From assembly GCA_001899775.1 (NCBI GenBank), contig MKWN01000023.1:100057-164056 (forward strand): a stretch of DNA of 64,000 bases. Reading direction: 5' to 3'. Position 1 is the stretch's first letter. Each line of letters begins with the position of its first letter. The notes under the pieces are model-generated. The model was not told the origin of the DNA and ran no database searches. It was given only the letters and a program-made list of their open reading frames with translations. Both the position numbers and the translations under genes were made by a program. Shown piece by piece: positions 62,949 to 64,000 of this stretch. This DNA is from Thiobacillus sp. 65-29. Lineage in GTDB: Bacteria > Pseudomonadota > Gammaproteobacteria > Burkholderiales > Thiobacillaceae.

Positions 62949-63298
62949 CGCAAGCGCCGCCATACCCAGGCATAGGCAATGAGGTTCACCGCGATGACCA
63001 TGGCGCCCAGGCCCTGTTGCAGCGATACGGTCAGCTGTTCCGGATACAGCACCGGTAGCAGGTAACGCTCGACGAAATCGCCCTGATAGGCCTCGCCGCC
63101 TCCCAGCCGGCGCAGGTGGTTTTCCAGTGGGGTCAGCGGGCAGATGCCGCCGCTGAACTCGATCCAGGCACCCCACGCCGCCGCAGGCAGGTGCAGCGCG
63201 GCGAGCCACGGATGACGCGCGACCAGAAAGCCCCCACCGACGACGAACGCAACGAATCCGAGGTGCAGCAGCACCAGCAGGTCCGCCAGCAGGGTCAT
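62927..63298 (-). CDS. DUF2784 membrane protein
   Basis: This 123-residue protein has about four membrane segments and the family pattern [17 protein letters not shown] near the middle. The function is unknown. Its start overlaps the stop of the cyclopropane synthase-like gene (ATGA), so the two are coupled. The conserved Cys in GGICPLTP is present. Confidence 0.85.
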   Translation of the reverse strand: MTLLADLLVLLHLGFVAFVVGGGFLVARHPWLAALHLPAAAWGAWIEFSGGICPLTPLENHLRRLGGGEAYQGDFVERYLLPVLYPEQLTVSLQQGLGAMVIAVNLIAYAWVWRRLRHSQHTG

Positions 63299-64000
63299 CA
63301 CGCGACAGGTGCCTGCCCGCTCCGATACATATAGTCCCGCCTGAACGGATAGCCGGGCTGCGTGCCGCCCACGCCTTTGCCCGCCAGCACCTGCCACAGC
63401 TCCAGCCAGCCGCGCTCGAAGGCGTGTGCGGACCCCGCCATGTAGATGCGCCAGATGCGATACCTCTGCTCGCCGATCAGGCGCCGCGCCGCGTCGGCGT
63501 TCGCCTCCAGCCGGCTGACCCAGTGCCACAGCGTCCTCGCGTAATGCGGACGCAGGTTCTCGGCGTCGAGACATTCGAGCCCGCTTGTCGCCGCGGTGCG
63601 CAGCACCTCGGAAACGTGCACCAGCTCGCCACCCGGGAAAACGTAGTCGTCGACGAATTCGGAAATGCCGCTGCCAAGTCCGCCACTGTCGGGGGTGGCG
63701 GCGGTGATACCGTGGTTGAGCACCAGCCCGCCCGGCTTGAGCAGCGCGGCGATGTGGGAAAAATAGGTCGACAGGTTGCCGCGCCCGACGTGCTCGAACA
63801 TGCCGACGCTGGCGATCTTGTCGTAGCCCTCGCGTTCGGGAACGTCGCGGTAATCCATCCTGCGCACCTCGACACGGTCTGCAAGTCCGCGTTCCGTCAC
63901 CAGGCGCGAAGCATGGGCATGCTGATCCTCGGACAGGGTAATGCCGACCGCGTGCACGCCGTAGCGCTGTGCCGCATGCAGAACCAGCCCGCCCCAGCCG
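63298..64000 (-). CDS. Cyclopropane-fatty-acyl-phospholipid synthase-like methyltransferase, partial
   Basis: The C-terminal ~234 residues of a SAM-dependent methyltransferase are in the window; the start is beyond 64000. The visible part begins within the SAM loop (GWGGLVLHAA) and continues with KIASVGMFEHVGRGN and a C-terminal YRIWRIYMAGSAHAFERG segment, as in the Cfa family that adds methylene bridges to membrane lipids. The exact family member cannot be settled from the fragment. Confidence 0.85.
   Translation of the reverse strand, partial: GWGGLVLHAAQRYGVHAVGITLSEDQHAHASRLVTERGLADRVEVRRMDYRDVPEREGYDKIASVGMFEHVGRGNLSTYFSHIAALLKPGGLVLNHGITAATPDSGGLGSGISEFVDDYVFPGGELVHVSEVLRTAATSGLECLDAENLRPHYARTLWHWVSRLEANADAARRLIGEQRYRIWRIYMAGSAHAFERGWLELWQVLAGKGVGGTQPGYPFRRDYMYRSGQAPVA

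Overview
The window is GC-rich chromosomal DNA, about two-thirds G+C by eye, densely packed with genes. Several blocks have an order typical of Betaproteobacteria: nuoA-N with secG, tpiA and a tRNA-Leu upstream; pstSCAB next to glmM, folP, ftsH and rlmE; and carAB-greA with a DUF4149 gene. A periplasmic flavocytochrome c sulfide dehydrogenase (fccAB) points to a sulfide-oxidising, Thiobacillus-like or related betaproteobacterium. The genus is inference only.

Layout. 1-1.1 kb: Fur-box-controlled bacterioferritin-associated ferredoxin and bacterioferritin. 1.1-4.3 kb: XRE-cupin regulator facing a glutamine amidotransferase, MOSC protein and Acg-type nitroreductase. 4.3-8 kb: an acyl-CoA synthetase/GNAT protein acetyltransferase divergent from an HDAC-family deacetylase. 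8-12 kb: a GGDEF-EAL c-di-GMP protein and a SulP anion transporter. 11.9-16.6 kb: recN and nadK, then hrcA and hemH. 16.8-18.4 kb: fccAB with a strong terminator. 18.6-19.6 kb: small flavin reductase and DUF488 genes. 19.8-34.3 kb: complete 14-gene complex I operon on the minus strand, interrupted between nuoI and nuoJ by a heptamer-repeat element. 34.4-45.3 kb: tRNA-Leu(GAG), secG, tpiA, pstBACS (Pho box, no phoU), glmM, folP, ftsH, rlmE, with yhbY divergent, then a DUF4149 gene. 45.3-52.3 kb: greA, carBA, glutaredoxin, dapB and an extended BamE-type lipoprotein. 52.4 kb: fur. 53-56 kb: CNP1-like, proB, cobC and btuF joined by 4-bp overlaps. 56.2-58.6 kb: a PstI/BsuBI-type restriction-modification pair with lower GC, probably acquired. 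58.8-64 kb: pirin, azoreductase, LysR regulator, TRIC-type channel, CDF transporter, DUF2784 and the end of a cyclopropane-fatty-acid synthase-like gene that runs off the window.

How the genes fit together. Sulfide electrons taken by FccAB, NADH oxidation by complex I, haem supply by HemH and iron storage by Bfr/Bfd under Fur form an energy and iron core. The pst block handles phosphate, glmM the cell-wall precursor, folP folate, carAB pyrimidine/arginine and dapB/proB amino acids. Nothing here is a clearly new defence or biosynthetic system. The points most worth a second look are the heptamer-array element that fills the nuoI-nuoJ gap and leaves nuoJ without a visible Shine-Dalgarno, the BamE fusion, the divergent acetylation/deacetylation pair, and the R-M pair whose predicted target CTGCAG is not avoided nearby. 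No gene-free stretch exceeds 300 bases. The first 200 bases show no gene I can support.
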